NCBI RefSeq assembly: GCF_029109325.1
Contig: NZ_JAQKQJ010000010.1
Coordinates: 930,001-994,000 of the forward strand
Direction of reading: 5' to 3'
Origin: Nodosilinea sp. PGN35
Lineage (GTDB): Bacteria; Cyanobacteriota; Cyanobacteriia; Phormidesmidales; Phormidesmidaceae
DNA: 64,000 nucleotides
Part shown: in pieces, positions 52,025 to 61,189 of the stretch
Layout of the letters: every line of letters starts with the position of its first letter
Numbering within the stretch: the first letter of the stretch is position 1
The notes under the pieces: generated by a model
What the model was told of the DNA's origin: nothing
The model's input: only the letters and a program-made list of their open reading frames with translations
The model's database searches: none
Program-made: the position numbers and the translations under genes

Positions 52025-53965
52025 ATGTGCGGAATCTGTGGCACTGTGGGCAATCCCAACGCCTCTCAAAACCTGGCGATCGCCCTGGAGCGCATGGCCC
52101 ATCGCGGCCCCGATCAGCAGGGCCAGATCGTCCAAAATCAGGTCATATTGGGCCACCGACGGCTGGCCATTCTCGATCTGTCAGACCAGGGCCGCCAGCC
52201 GATGACCAACGAAGACGGCACCCTCTGGCTCGTCTTTAATGGCGAGATCTATAACTTTGCCGACCTGCGCACTCGTCTGGAGCCCTATCACCAGTTCCAT
52301 TCCCACACCGACTCGGAGGTGCTGATCCACGGCTACGAGCAGTGGGGTATCGATGGCCTGCTCCAGCGAGTGCGGGGCATGTTTGCCTTTGCCCTGTGGG
52401 ATGAAGCCCAGGGCACGCTCCATATCGGGCGCGACCACGTGGGCAAAAAGCCCCTTTACTACAGCGGCCTGGGGGGCGGGCTGACCTTTGCCTCGACCCT
52501 GCCCGCCCTGGTCGATCTGCTGGGCACAACGCCGGAGGTTTCTGCCCCCGCCGTGCTCGACTACCTCACCTACCTCTGCGTGCCCGCCCCCCAGGCCATC
52601 TTTGCGGGGGTGGCCAAACTGCCCCCGGCCCATCGGCTGGAATACCGACTGGGGCAACCCGTCAAGCTGGTGCGCTACTGGCAGCCCGACTATGGCCACC
52701 CCGAACAGCGCACCGAAGCCGAGTGGCTCGACCACATTGAAACCACGCTGAAGCAGGCCGTGGGCGATCGCATGGTAGCCGATGTGCCCGTGGGGGCCTT
52801 TTTGAGCGGCGGCGTAGACTCCAGCCTGATTGTGGCGCTGATGGCCAGCCAGTCCTCTAGACCGATCAAAACGATCTCCGTCGGGTTTTCCCAGGCCTCG
52901 TTTAACGAGTTGCCCTACGCCCGCCTAGTGGCCGAGCGCTACGGCTGCGACCACAGCGAACATATTGTGCAGCCCCAGGCTGCCGCCGTGCTGCCCGCGC
53001 TAGTGGCCCACTTTGGCGAACCCTTTGCCGACCATTCGGCCCTGCCGATGTACTACCTGGCCCAGGCGGCTCGCACCCAGGTGACGGTGGTGCTCACTGG
53101 CGACGGCGGCGACGAGACCTTTGCAGGATACAAACATCTGCCTGCGGTCAGGCTGGCCCAGGGCCTGTATCGGCTGCCCCATGCCCTCAAGGTGGCCCTG
53201 GCCGCCCGGCTGCGAGAACTGGACGATCGCGGCGTACGCGGCGTGCGGAAGTTTCGCTGGATTGCCGAAATTGCCCAGGGAGCCGGAGGCACCTACGTTT
53301 TTGATGTCGTCAGCGGACGCACCTGTCGCGACTACCGCGCCCAGATGCTGGGGCCACGGCTGCAACCCTGGACAGACCACTCCAGCGATGCCCTCTACAC
53401 CGACCTCTGGCAAAGCTCTGACCTCACCAATTGGGTTGATCGCGCGCTGTGCATCGATTTGCTGACGCTGCTGCCCGACGACCTGTTGACTAAGGTGGAT
53501 ATCACCACTATGGCCCACGGGTTAGAGGCGCGATCGCCCTTCTTAGACCTGCGTTTGGTCGAACTCTCAGCCAAAATTCCGGCCCGGCTCAAGCTCAAGC
53601 GCTTGCAGACCAAACGCCTACTCAAACAGCTGGCGATCAAGTACCTGCCCAAAGAAGTCTTGTATCGCCCCAAGCAGGGCTTTTCGCCGCCCACCTCCCA
53701 CTGGCTGCGCGACGACCTCGGCCCCGAAGTTAAGACAGTTCTGCTGTCTAAGGCGGCGCGACAACGGGGTTACATTGCCCCGGAAGTCACCACACTGCTA
53801 TTGGACGAACACCAGCGCGGCAAGGCCGACCATGGGCAACGACTGTGGTCGCTGCTCATGTTGGAGCTGTGGTTTCAACGATTTGTGGATAAATCTCTGT
53901 CAGCCAGCGACGGGCTGGGAATGCCGCTCTCTGCCCCGGATCCTTTTGAAAAAGTACTGGTATAG
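52025..53965 (+). CDS. asnB: Glutamine-dependent asparagine synthase-like amidotransferase
   Basis: 646 aa from the ATG at 52025; Met removal exposes C2 as the glutaminase nucleophile (CGICGTVGN). The Ntn glutaminase domain (1-205, with ERMAHRGPD and WLVFNGEIYNF) precedes the synthetase domain with the pyrophosphatase motif SGGVDSSLIVAL (about 261). In polysaccharide clusters, such paralogs often amidate a uronic acid or another sugar acid rather than make free asparagine. The neighbours, a GT4 gene on each side (the next 2 bp after the stop), fit that. Confidence 0.88.
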   Translation: MCGICGTVGNPNASQNLAIALERMAHRGPDQQGQIVQNQVILGHRRLAILDLSDQGRQPMTNEDGTLWLVFNGEIYNFADLRTRLEPYHQFHSHTDSEVLIHGYEQWGIDGLLQRVRGMFAFALWDEAQGTLHIGRDHVGKKPLYYSGLGGGLTFASTLPALVDLLGTTPEVSAPAVLDYLTYLCVPAPQAIFAGVAKLPPAHRLEYRLGQPVKLVRYWQPDYGHPEQRTEAEWLDHIETTLKQAVGDRMVADVPVGAFLSGGVDSSLIVALMASQSSRPIKTISVGFSQASFNELPYARLVAERYGCDHSEHIVQPQAAAVLPALVAHFGEPFADHSALPMYYLAQAARTQVTVVLTGDGGDETFAGYKHLPAVRLAQGLYRLPHALKVALAARLRELDDRGVRGVRKFRWIAEIAQGAGGTYVFDVVSGRTCRDYRAQMLGPRLQPWTDHSSDALYTDLWQSSDLTNWVDRALCIDLLTLLPDDLLTKVDITTMAHGLEARSPFLDLRLVELSAKIPARLKLKRLQTKRLLKQLAIKYLPKEVLYRPKQGFSPPTSHWLRDDLGPEVKTVLLSKAARQRGYIAPEVTTLLLDEHQRGKADHGQRLWSLLMLELWFQRFVDKSLSASDGLGMPLSAPDPFEKVLV

Positions 53966-53967
53966 CT

Positions 53968-55233
53968 ATGCAAACGTTTGACTCCATCGCGGTGGGTGTG
54001 CCTCAGCCCCTAGCTTCGCAGGCTTCCTCCCTGCGAGTGCTCTACTACATTGCCTACTATCAGCGCATGGCTGGGGCCAACCGCAGCCTGTTTGAGCTGG
54101 TGACTCACCTGCCCCCCTGGGTGACGCCCCTGGTGGTGCTGGCTGGAGAAGGGCGGGCGGCCCAGGCCTACCGCGATGCGGGAATCGAGGTAGAAGTGCT
54201 GCCCCCCGGCAAGGCCCTCAACCAGTTTGGCAAAGCCATGCTGAGCTGGTCTCCCTGGAAACGTGCCCAGGTGGCGGTAACCGAACTGCTGCCCTACACC
54301 CTGCAATGCCTGGCCCTAATGCGGGACTGGCAGCCCGATCTGGTGCATGTCAACGGCGGCAGGGGGGCGTTGATGATTGGGGCCGCCGCTCGACTGGGGG
54401 GCTATCCGGTGGTGGGGCACATGCGCGGTCAGCAGCCCTTCAGCGGCATTGCCGACACCTATTTTGAATGGGTTACCCATCGCATTGTCACCGTCTGTGA
54501 TGCCATTCAAACGGATCTCAGCCCCGCCGCCCGCGCCAAGGCCACCACCGTCTATAACGGCATTCGCCAAGTGGCCGCCACCGCCCCCCCTAGTCCCTGG
54601 CTCAAAGCCCTAAAGGCTGAGGGCAAGCTGATCGTCGGCTGCTTTGCCTCGGTGGTGCCGTTTAAGGGCCACCGCCATCTGCTGGAGGCCGTCGCCGAAT
54701 TGAACCGTCGCGGCTGGGCCGACCAGGTCGTGTGTGTCTGCGTGGGCGATATTGAGGCCGAGTACCAGGGTCACGCCACCTGGCTAATGCAGCGCCTGCA
54801 AGATCTGAAAATCCACAACCTGACCTTTACCGGCTGGCAGTCCGACCCATTCCCGTTTTACGAACTGGCGGATATTGAAGTGCTGCCCTCGGTCAGCCGC
54901 GAAACCATCGACTACGGCGATCGCACCATCACCATCGAAGGCAACGAAGGCTTTCCCCGCACTCACCTGGAGGCGATGTACTTTGGGCTGCCCATTGTCG
55001 GCACCGACATCGCGGGGGTGCGGGAGCAAGTTGAACACGGGGTGAACGGGTTTGTGGTGCCCCCCGGCGACCCCATCGCCCTGGCCGACGCCCTCGAAAC
55101 CCTGCTCAAGGATAAGGATTTGCGATCGCAGCTAGGCCAAGCCGGGCGCGATCGCGTCCAGCGCGACTTTTCTACTGAGGCCCACGTCGCCGCCATGGTC
55201 AACCTCTACCAAGACCTCCTGCCCCGCAGATAA
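53968..55233 (+). CDS. GT4-family glycosyltransferase
   Basis: 421 aa. N-terminal YYIAYYQRMAGANRSLFELV; nucleotide-sugar half GCFASVVPFKGHRHLLEAVA, LTFTGWQSDPFPFYELADIE, LPSVSRETIDYGDRT, and GNEGFPRTHLEAMYFGLPIV, the acidic EX7E-like loop. It starts 2 bp after the amidotransferase stop, so the pair is co-translated. Acceptor and donor sugars unknown. Confidence 0.88.
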   Translation: MQTFDSIAVGVPQPLASQASSLRVLYYIAYYQRMAGANRSLFELVTHLPPWVTPLVVLAGEGRAAQAYRDAGIEVEVLPPGKALNQFGKAMLSWSPWKRAQVAVTELLPYTLQCLALMRDWQPDLVHVNGGRGALMIGAAARLGGYPVVGHMRGQQPFSGIADTYFEWVTHRIVTVCDAIQTDLSPAARAKATTVYNGIRQVAATAPPSPWLKALKAEGKLIVGCFASVVPFKGHRHLLEAVAELNRRGWADQVVCVCVGDIEAEYQGHATWLMQRLQDLKIHNLTFTGWQSDPFPFYELADIEVLPSVSRETIDYGDRTITIEGNEGFPRTHLEAMYFGLPIVGTDIAGVREQVEHGVNGFVVPPGDPIALADALETLLKDKDLRSQLGQAGRDRVQRDFSTEAHVAAMVNLYQDLLPRR

Positions 55234-55262
55234 ACCCTCTACGGCCTCACGCCTCCTCACCC

Positions 55263-56840
55263 ATGACCCGCCTACCCAGCTCACTCCTCCTCGGCCTTGC
55301 CGCTGTCACTACTGCGGGCCTGGTGTGGCTCGCCCACAGCCGTGCCCCCTCCGCTAGCCTGCCCCCCCTGGCCACAGCCACTCGCCCCGACGGCCAGAGC
55401 GAAGCCTACTACGCCGCTGGGGATGCCGCCCTGACCACCGGCCTGGCGTTGCTCAACGACTACTGGACGACTTTGCTCAACGAGAATCCCGCTCTGGCAC
55501 GGGGCCACGTGGACCACTACCTGCCGCCCACGCTCAAGGCCCTGGGCTATCGCCCCGCCGATGCCCTGATGGCTGAGCTGGCCGAAACCTTCTTTGCCGC
55601 CCGCGATCCGCAGACGGGGCTGATTCCCTACGCCTACGAGGCCGAGCTGCCCAGGGACCCCAAGGCCCCAGATGCCATCTTCACCACCGCCAACAAGCAG
55701 CCCGTGGGGCTGATCGATCGGGCCGCTGAGCTGTGCCAGTGGTCGCCGGGCGATCGCGCCCTGCAAAGCCAGTGTGTAGATCTGGCCCAGAGCACCATTG
55801 ACCACTTTGATGTGCCCCAGCCCACGACTGAACCCACCGGACTCTGGGGCTGGGTCGATGTCACCAGCGGCGCGGCCCCCCGCCACGCTCTTACCCTGAC
55901 CCAGGACTACGGCCAGGTGGCCCTGGGCATGGTGAAGCTAGCCGCCGCCAAACCCGAGTTGCGGCCCTGGGCCGACGAAAAACTGGCCTTTGTCTGGCAG
56001 CACCCCCAAAGCTCCACCCTGCCCCTGCTCTACGAGCAGTTTGTGCTTACCCAGGGGCTAGAGCGCCCCGAGGAGCCCTCCAGCGATACCGACACCCTGT
56101 ACTTTGTGCGCCAGCTGTTTGAGCTGTGCGAACTGACCGGTACCCCCCAGTACTGCGACTGGGCTATGGCCACCACCGATGTCTGGGTCGAGCGGGCCTG
56201 GGTGCCCCAGTGGGGCCACTTCATTCGCAAGCTCAACCCCGACGGCAGCCGGGCGGTCGATAGTCTCTACGGCGACGGCAAATACAACACGCTTTATATA
56301 TTGGTGCAGGCTTACCGGGTGACGGGCGATCGCGCCTACCTCGACCGCCTTCAGCTCGCCTGGAACACCCTCAGGCACCTGGGCCAAGACGGCCTCGCCC
56401 CCGAAATGGTGGAGCGGGGAGAAATGGTTGTTGACCAGGGCCTCGACCCCCAACAGACTATTTTTCTCGACATTTTGCTGGAGGCCTACGCCGCCAGCGA
56501 TGACCCAGCGTTTCTGCGGGCGGCGGATGATCTGGGCGATCGCATTCTAGAGGAAGGGGAATCGGTCATGCGGCTAGAGAGTGGCCAGGCAGGGGGGGCT
56601 CTACTCAGGCTGGCCCAGGCTCGCCAGGGGATCGGGCGGCTGGAGCTGGAGCTGCCCGCCACAGAGACCCAGCTGACCCTGCGCCACCGAGGGCGCACCC
56701 TGCTGCAAACCCAGGTGCCAGGGAAAATTGCGATCGTCTACTTACCCCAGGGCCACTACACCGTCGTCGCCCAGCGCGAGGGCACGACCCACACCTTGCC
56801 AATCAAACTCAGTGAATCAATCCAAATCACAGTCCCCTAA
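55263..56840 (+). CDS. Exported six-hairpin (alpha/alpha barrel) glycosidase- or lyase-like protein
   Basis: 525 aa. A signal anchor (LLLGLAAVTTAGLVWLAHS) is followed by repeated paired helices over about 45-430 (LMAELAETFFAARDPQTGLI, CVDLAQSTIDHFD, FVRQLFELCELTGTPQYCDW, FLDILLEAYAASDDPAFLR). A small beta domain ends it (residues 440-525). The fold resembles glycoside hydrolases and glucuronyl-processing enzymes. No signature catalytic motif is secure. It may trim or modify the polymer outside the cytoplasm. Confidence 0.65.
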   Translation: MTRLPSSLLLGLAAVTTAGLVWLAHSRAPSASLPPLATATRPDGQSEAYYAAGDAALTTGLALLNDYWTTLLNENPALARGHVDHYLPPTLKALGYRPADALMAELAETFFAARDPQTGLIPYAYEAELPRDPKAPDAIFTTANKQPVGLIDRAAELCQWSPGDRALQSQCVDLAQSTIDHFDVPQPTTEPTGLWGWVDVTSGAAPRHALTLTQDYGQVALGMVKLAAAKPELRPWADEKLAFVWQHPQSSTLPLLYEQFVLTQGLERPEEPSSDTDTLYFVRQLFELCELTGTPQYCDWAMATTDVWVERAWVPQWGHFIRKLNPDGSRAVDSLYGDGKYNTLYILVQAYRVTGDRAYLDRLQLAWNTLRHLGQDGLAPEMVERGEMVVDQGLDPQQTIFLDILLEAYAASDDPAFLRAADDLGDRILEEGESVMRLESGQAGGALLRLAQARQGIGRLELELPATETQLTLRHRGRTLLQTQVPGKIAIVYLPQGHYTVVAQREGTTHTLPIKLSESIQITVP

Positions 56841-57127
56841 CTGATTGATTGTGTAGCTTAATTTGCAGGTTGGCGTGAGGATGTGCAGGTGGGTGTTGAG
56901 GCTCGGCGAAACCCAGCAGATCCTCGGCAGGGCTAGGTTTTCACTTCGTCAAACTCAACCTAAAGAGCTGCACCATAAAATATCCAAAGCTGGCAAAATG
57001 GCACGACTTAATTTTTGGTCTTGGCTACATTAAACGTAGAATTTATCCTAGCAAGAACCGCAGAAACTGCGATCAATAATTGCATTTATCGAGGCGATAT
57101 CGCCTTGCCCATCTACTCTTTTTGACA

Positions 57128-58345
57128 ATGAAGATTTTACATATTTGTGCGGTGGGGGCGACCACCTTAAAACTGCTGCGCCCCCAGATAGACCATCTGC
57201 TTAACTGCGGCCTTGAAGTGGAAGTAGCCTGCTCTCCCGATGCCGATACTGAGTCTTTTCGTCAGTTTGGCTATGTGGTGCACACAGTGCACATCGATCG
57301 CGAAATTTCGCCTATTAAAAATCTCAAAAGCCTCATCAAGCTTGTTAAGTTGATGCAGCAGCAGCGATACGATTTGGTGCATGTGCACACCCCCATTGCC
57401 GCTGTCCTGGGGCGGATAGCGGCCAAAACTGCCGGAGTGAAACGCATTGTTTACACCGCCCACGGTTTTCCCTTTCACGATTTGCTGTCGCCTGGGCAAT
57501 ACGCTGTTTACTTTGCCATTGAGAAGTTTTGTGCTCAGTTTACCGACCTGATTTTGACGCAGAGCTACGAAGATCTGGTTACCGCCCAGCAAAAAAATCT
57601 TTGCCCAGCCCACAAAATTCGCCACCTCAACAACGGGGTTGACAGCCACACATTTTCTCAACAGCGGCTCAGCCCGGCGGCTCAAGCTAGACTGCGCGAG
57701 CTGCTGGGCATTCCTGATGGTGCCCTGGTGGTGGGCACCATTGGGCGGCTGACGCGGCAAAAGGGGTTTGCCTATTTGGTCGATGCGATCGCCCAGCTGC
57801 GCCCCCAGTTCCCCAAGCTGCGCCTGCTGATTATTGGTGGCGAACTGAGCACTGACCCCGAACCGTTTCAAGCGGAACTGATGGCCCAAGTGCAGGGGCT
57901 GGGGCTGCAAGACTGCGTCACCTTTACCGGCTTTCGCGACGACACCCCTGAGCTGCTGGGTTTGCTGGATGTGTTTTGCCTGCCCACCTACTTTGGCGAG
58001 GGGCTGCCCCGCTCCATTCTCGAAGCGATGGCGATGGGGCTGCCGATTGTCACCACCGATATTCGCGGCTGTCGGGAGGCGGTGATCCCCCAGGAAAACG
58101 GGCTGATTGTGCCACCGAAGGATAGCGGGGCGCTGGCTGAAGCCCTGGGGGAACTGCTGGGCGATCGCGCCCTGCGCCAGCGGTTTGGCGAGGCCAGCCG
58201 TCAGCGGGTTGAGGCGCTCTACAACGAGCGCTATGTGTTTGAGCGCCTGGCCACCTGGTATCGAGAGTTGGGGATAGAAATGGCCGTTCCAGCAGCTGAT
58301 CATGTCGCCACCAGAGAGCTTTTGGGGACCGAAGCCCCGCGGTAA
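57128..58345 (+). CDS. GT4-family glycosyltransferase (EpsD-like)
   Basis: 405 aa from the ATG at 57128. It opens MKILHICAVGATTLKLLRP and has IVYTAHGFPFHDLLSPGQY, a pattern of the capsular EpsD/PelF-type GT4 group. Donor half: VVGTIGRLTRQKGFAYLVDA, CVTFTGFRDDTPELLGLLDV, and PTYFGEGLPRSILEAMAMGL. It precedes the initiating sugar transferase gene by 71 bp. Confidence 0.9.
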   Translation: MKILHICAVGATTLKLLRPQIDHLLNCGLEVEVACSPDADTESFRQFGYVVHTVHIDREISPIKNLKSLIKLVKLMQQQRYDLVHVHTPIAAVLGRIAAKTAGVKRIVYTAHGFPFHDLLSPGQYAVYFAIEKFCAQFTDLILTQSYEDLVTAQQKNLCPAHKIRHLNNGVDSHTFSQQRLSPAAQARLRELLGIPDGALVVGTIGRLTRQKGFAYLVDAIAQLRPQFPKLRLLIIGGELSTDPEPFQAELMAQVQGLGLQDCVTFTGFRDDTPELLGLLDVFCLPTYFGEGLPRSILEAMAMGLPIVTTDIRGCREAVIPQENGLIVPPKDSGALAEALGELLGDRALRQRFGEASRQRVEALYNERYVFERLATWYRELGIEMAVPAADHVATRELLGTEAPR

Positions 58346-58416
58346 TTGATTTTTTTTGGTTTTCTACGCGCCCAAGCGCCGTGCCTATTTGTACTCATAC
58401 ACCAGAGGTGTTGCCC

Positions 58417-59103
58417 ATGCAGACCGATGCTAAAACCCACACCGTCCGCTCTCTGGAGCAGTGGAAAGTAATTGAGCGGGCTCGCCTCGGCCAGCGCCAA
58501 GGGATCAAATTGCAGCTAGTTCTAAAGCGGCTGATCGATGTGGTGCTGGCGGCGGTGGGAGTGGTAATGATTGCGCCGCTGCTGGTGGCAATCGCGATCG
58601 CCGTGCGCCTCAGTTCCCCCGGCCCGGTGTTTTTTATTCAAGAGCGCATGAGCCAGTTTGGCCAGCCCTTTTATATCTATAAATTTCGCACCATGGTCGA
58701 TGGGGCCATCCACATCGGGGCTGGTATTAACACCTTTGAGGGCGATCCTCGCATTACCCCGGTGGGCAAATTTTTGCGGGACTATCACCTGGATGAACTG
58801 CCCCAGCTCTTTAACGTGCTGCGGGGGGAAATGAGCCTGGTGGGGCCGCGCCCGCTGCTGATGTCGGCCCTCGAAACCTATACTCTTCGGCAGCAAAAGC
58901 GCCTACTGATGCCGCCAGGGATGACCGCCTGGGAAGCGGTGAAGGGCGGCTTGAATAACAGCTTGAGCGATCGCCTCAATTTAGATATTTGGTATGTCGA
59001 AAACTGGTGGCTGGGCCTCGACTTATGGATTTTGCTGCTCACCATTCCAGTCGTTCTGCGCCGCGAAGGCGTCTACGAATGCCAGGACATAGAACCCTCC
59101 TAA
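58417..59103 (+). CDS. Initiating undecaprenyl-phosphate sugar-1-phosphate transferase (WcaJ/PglC-type)
   Basis: 228 aa from the ATG at 58417 (GAGG 8 nt upstream). The bacterial sugar transferase core is complete: KRLIDVVLAAVGVVMIAPLL membrane anchor, then SSPGPVFFIQERMSQFGQPF, KFRTMV, and DELPQLFNVLRGEMSLVGPR. It loads the first sugar phosphate on the lipid carrier to begin the repeat unit. It is the natural start of the Wzx/Wzy pathway encoded in this region. Confidence 0.93.
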   Translation: MQTDAKTHTVRSLEQWKVIERARLGQRQGIKLQLVLKRLIDVVLAAVGVVMIAPLLVAIAIAVRLSSPGPVFFIQERMSQFGQPFYIYKFRTMVDGAIHIGAGINTFEGDPRITPVGKFLRDYHLDELPQLFNVLRGEMSLVGPRPLLMSALETYTLRQQKRLLMPPGMTAWEAVKGGLNNSLSDRLNLDIWYVENWWLGLDLWILLLTIPVVLRREGVYECQDIEPS

Positions 59104-59356
59104 ATCCACCGTAGGGTGGGCACTGCCCACCACTATCTCTGCAATGACTGATAATCCAACTCAGAACTAATTTTGTTGGGTATCGCTGGCGCTCCACCCA
59201 ACCTACACAACGCTCTAATTTTTTGGGTATTGCTAACGCGCACCCAACCTACACAACTCCTACACAACACAGTTTTTGACAGATAGATCCGTTACTCAAA
59301 CAGGCTTTCCAATCATTTTTTTCGATCGCCCGAGTTGTTTCACTCCCTACCTAATC
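59104..59356. other. Spacer with GGTTGGGT-type repeats
   Basis: Contains the repeat family TTGGGTATCGCTGGCGCTCCA-like and TTGGGTATTGCTAACGCGCAC-like units at 59173-59247, each followed by CACCCAACCTACACAAC, two near-copies in tandem. No gene. Confidence 0.55.
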
Positions 59357-60079
59357 ATGACTGTTGCCGCTATTCACCAGCCCCAGTACCTACCCTACCT
59401 CGGCTTTTTTCACAAATTGGCCCAGGCCGATCTGTTCATCGTGATGGACAATGTTGAGTTTTTGCGGCGGGGTTTACAGCACCGCAATAAGGTCAAAACC
59501 AGCCAGGGCGATCAGTGGCTGACGGTGCCGGTTTTGCACCAGCAAAATCAGCGCATTCTCGATGTCAAAATCAACCCCGACACCGCCTGGAACCGCAAGC
59601 ACTGGGGCACGCTGACCACCAACTATTCGCCCGCGCCCTACTTTGATCGCTACGCCACCGATCTGCAATACCTCTTGCAGCAGGACTGGCACAATCTCTG
59701 TGCGCTGAATATGGCGCTGATCAAGTGGGTGATGCGGCAGCTTGAGATTCATACGCCCATGGTTCGGCTGTCGGAACTGCCCGTTCAGGGGCACAAGAGC
59801 GAACTGCTGATTTCGACCTGCAAAGCCGTGGGGGCAGACACCTACCTTTCGGGGCCTGGGGGGCGCGGCTATATGGATCTGGCGCTGTTTGACGCGGCGG
59901 GGGTAGAGGTGCTTTGGCAGGAGTTTACGCCACCTCGCTATGCACAGGTGTTCCCTGAGGTGGGGTTTGTGCCCAACCTGTCGATTTTGGATGTGCTGTT
60001 TTGCTGTGGCCCCGATACCCGATGGTTTTTAGAGGCTCCGGCGGGGCGATCGCGCCCCCTGACCCTGGGCGTGGCTTAG
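59357..60079 (+). CDS. WbqC-like family protein
   Basis: 240 aa from the ATG at 59357. Family hallmarks: IHQPQYLPYLGFFHKLAQAD at the N-terminus, DNVEFLRRGLQHRNKVKTSQ, LTVPVLHQQNQRILDVKI, and the glycine-rich ADTYLSGPGGRGYMDLALF. WbqC proteins occur in O-antigen and capsule loci and are thought to modify sugars with amino acids or amino groups. Exact reaction unknown. Confidence 0.85.
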   Translation: MTVAAIHQPQYLPYLGFFHKLAQADLFIVMDNVEFLRRGLQHRNKVKTSQGDQWLTVPVLHQQNQRILDVKINPDTAWNRKHWGTLTTNYSPAPYFDRYATDLQYLLQQDWHNLCALNMALIKWVMRQLEIHTPMVRLSELPVQGHKSELLISTCKAVGADTYLSGPGGRGYMDLALFDAAGVEVLWQEFTPPRYAQVFPEVGFVPNLSILDVLFCCGPDTRWFLEAPAGRSRPLTLGVA

Positions 60080-60150
60080 TCGGCTCTAGTGGTATGTCAT
60101 TAAGTTTACAAGTCCTAGTAGGTTGGGTGCAGCGCAGCGTAACCCAACAC

Positions 60151-60342
60151 CTCAGTTCGGGATAGCGCCTTCCCCTCCTTTGGAGGGGTGCCCGAAGGGC
60201 GGGGTGGGTCAAAACAGCTACAGCAAATAATCAGCTGCATACGGTGATGTTCCGCCGCTAGCCCTAACTGACCCACCCCTACCCCTCCCAGGAGGGGACG
60301 GCAGGCCTGCTTTTGAAGAGAATTTTCTTATCCCGAACTCAG
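60151..60342. repeat. Miniature inverted-repeat element, family 3
   Basis: 192 bp bounded by CTCAGTTCGGGATA (60151-60164) and TATCCCGAACTCAG (60329-60342), inverted with one mismatch. A second, inner pair GGGGTGGGTCA (60201-60211)/TGACCCACCCC (60269-60279) is perfect. The loop segment has no frame. Preceding it, 60121-60150 holds a GGTTGGGTGC...CCCAACACC hairpin repeat. Confidence 0.65.
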
Positions 60343-60474
60343 GTTAACCCAACCGCAGTCAACCCTGTTGGGTTCTGCTAGCGCGCCACCCACCTACAAC
60401 GTTGAACGCAGCCCGAAGGGCTGCGTAGCCAGACAAAGCTTCTTTTTTCGTTCTTCTATCTTCTCTTTTGCCCT
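60343..60474. other. Spacer after the family-3 element
   Basis: Contains a further piece of the GTTGGGTT...CTAGCGCGCCACCCACC repeat. The promoter of the PIG-L gene may lie in the AT-rich end 60430-60470. Confidence 0.35.
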
Positions 60475-61143
60475 ATGAGCCAGTCTGTTCTAGTAATTGC
60501 TCCCCATCCCGACGATGAGGTCTTGGGCTGCGGCGGCACCATCGCCCGCCACGCCGACCTGGGCGACGCGGTGCACGTGCTAATCATGACTCGAGGCGAC
60601 CCCGACCTCTACCCCGACGACGACCAGGCCGCCCTGGATCGAGACATTCGCGCCGCCCACTCCGCCCTGGGGGTAACCAGCACCACCCATCTGGATTTTC
60701 CGGCTCCCCGGCTGGACAGTTTGCCGGGCTACCAGTTGGCCAATGCTATTGGCGAGGCGATCGCGCGGCTGCGGCCCACTATTCTCTATCTGCCGCACCG
60801 GGGCGACATTCACACCGATCACCAGCGGGTGTACCTGGCGGGGCTGGTGGCGGCCCGGCCCATCAACCACTGCCCGGTGCGCCAGGTGCTCTGCTACGAA
60901 ACTCTCTCAGAGACCGAGTGGGCTGCGCCGGAGGGTGACCAGGTGTTTCGGCCCACGGTGTTCGCCGACATTACCCCCTACCTGGAGACCAAGCTCAAGG
61001 CGATGGCCTGCTACCGCGACGAGGTGAAGCCGTTTCCGCACCCGCGATCGCTGCCCGCCCTACAAGCCCTGGCCCAGCTGCGGGGGGCAACGGTGGGGGT
61101 AGCCGCCGCCGAGGCCTTTGCCCTGGTGCGCCAAATTGTCTAA
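60475..61143 (+). CDS. PIG-L/LmbE-family zinc deacetylase
   Basis: 222 aa. The zinc-binding AHPDDE motif appears as APHPDDEVLGCGGTIARHA near residue 9, with the second zinc site LPHRGDIHTDHQRVYLAGLV. It probably removes an N-acetyl group from a sugar or sugar-lipid. In this context it may provide free amino sugars for acylation by the GNAT-like protein downstream. It lies 46 bp before the P450 gene. Confidence 0.92.
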   Translation: MSQSVLVIAPHPDDEVLGCGGTIARHADLGDAVHVLIMTRGDPDLYPDDDQAALDRDIRAAHSALGVTSTTHLDFPAPRLDSLPGYQLANAIGEAIARLRPTILYLPHRGDIHTDHQRVYLAGLVAARPINHCPVRQVLCYETLSETEWAAPEGDQVFRPTVFADITPYLETKLKAMACYRDEVKPFPHPRSLPALQALAQLRGATVGVAAAEAFALVRQIV

Positions 61144-61189
61144 GGCTGTTTCTGCTTTTAATTCCTATTTGTTAAGGATGCTCTGAGTT

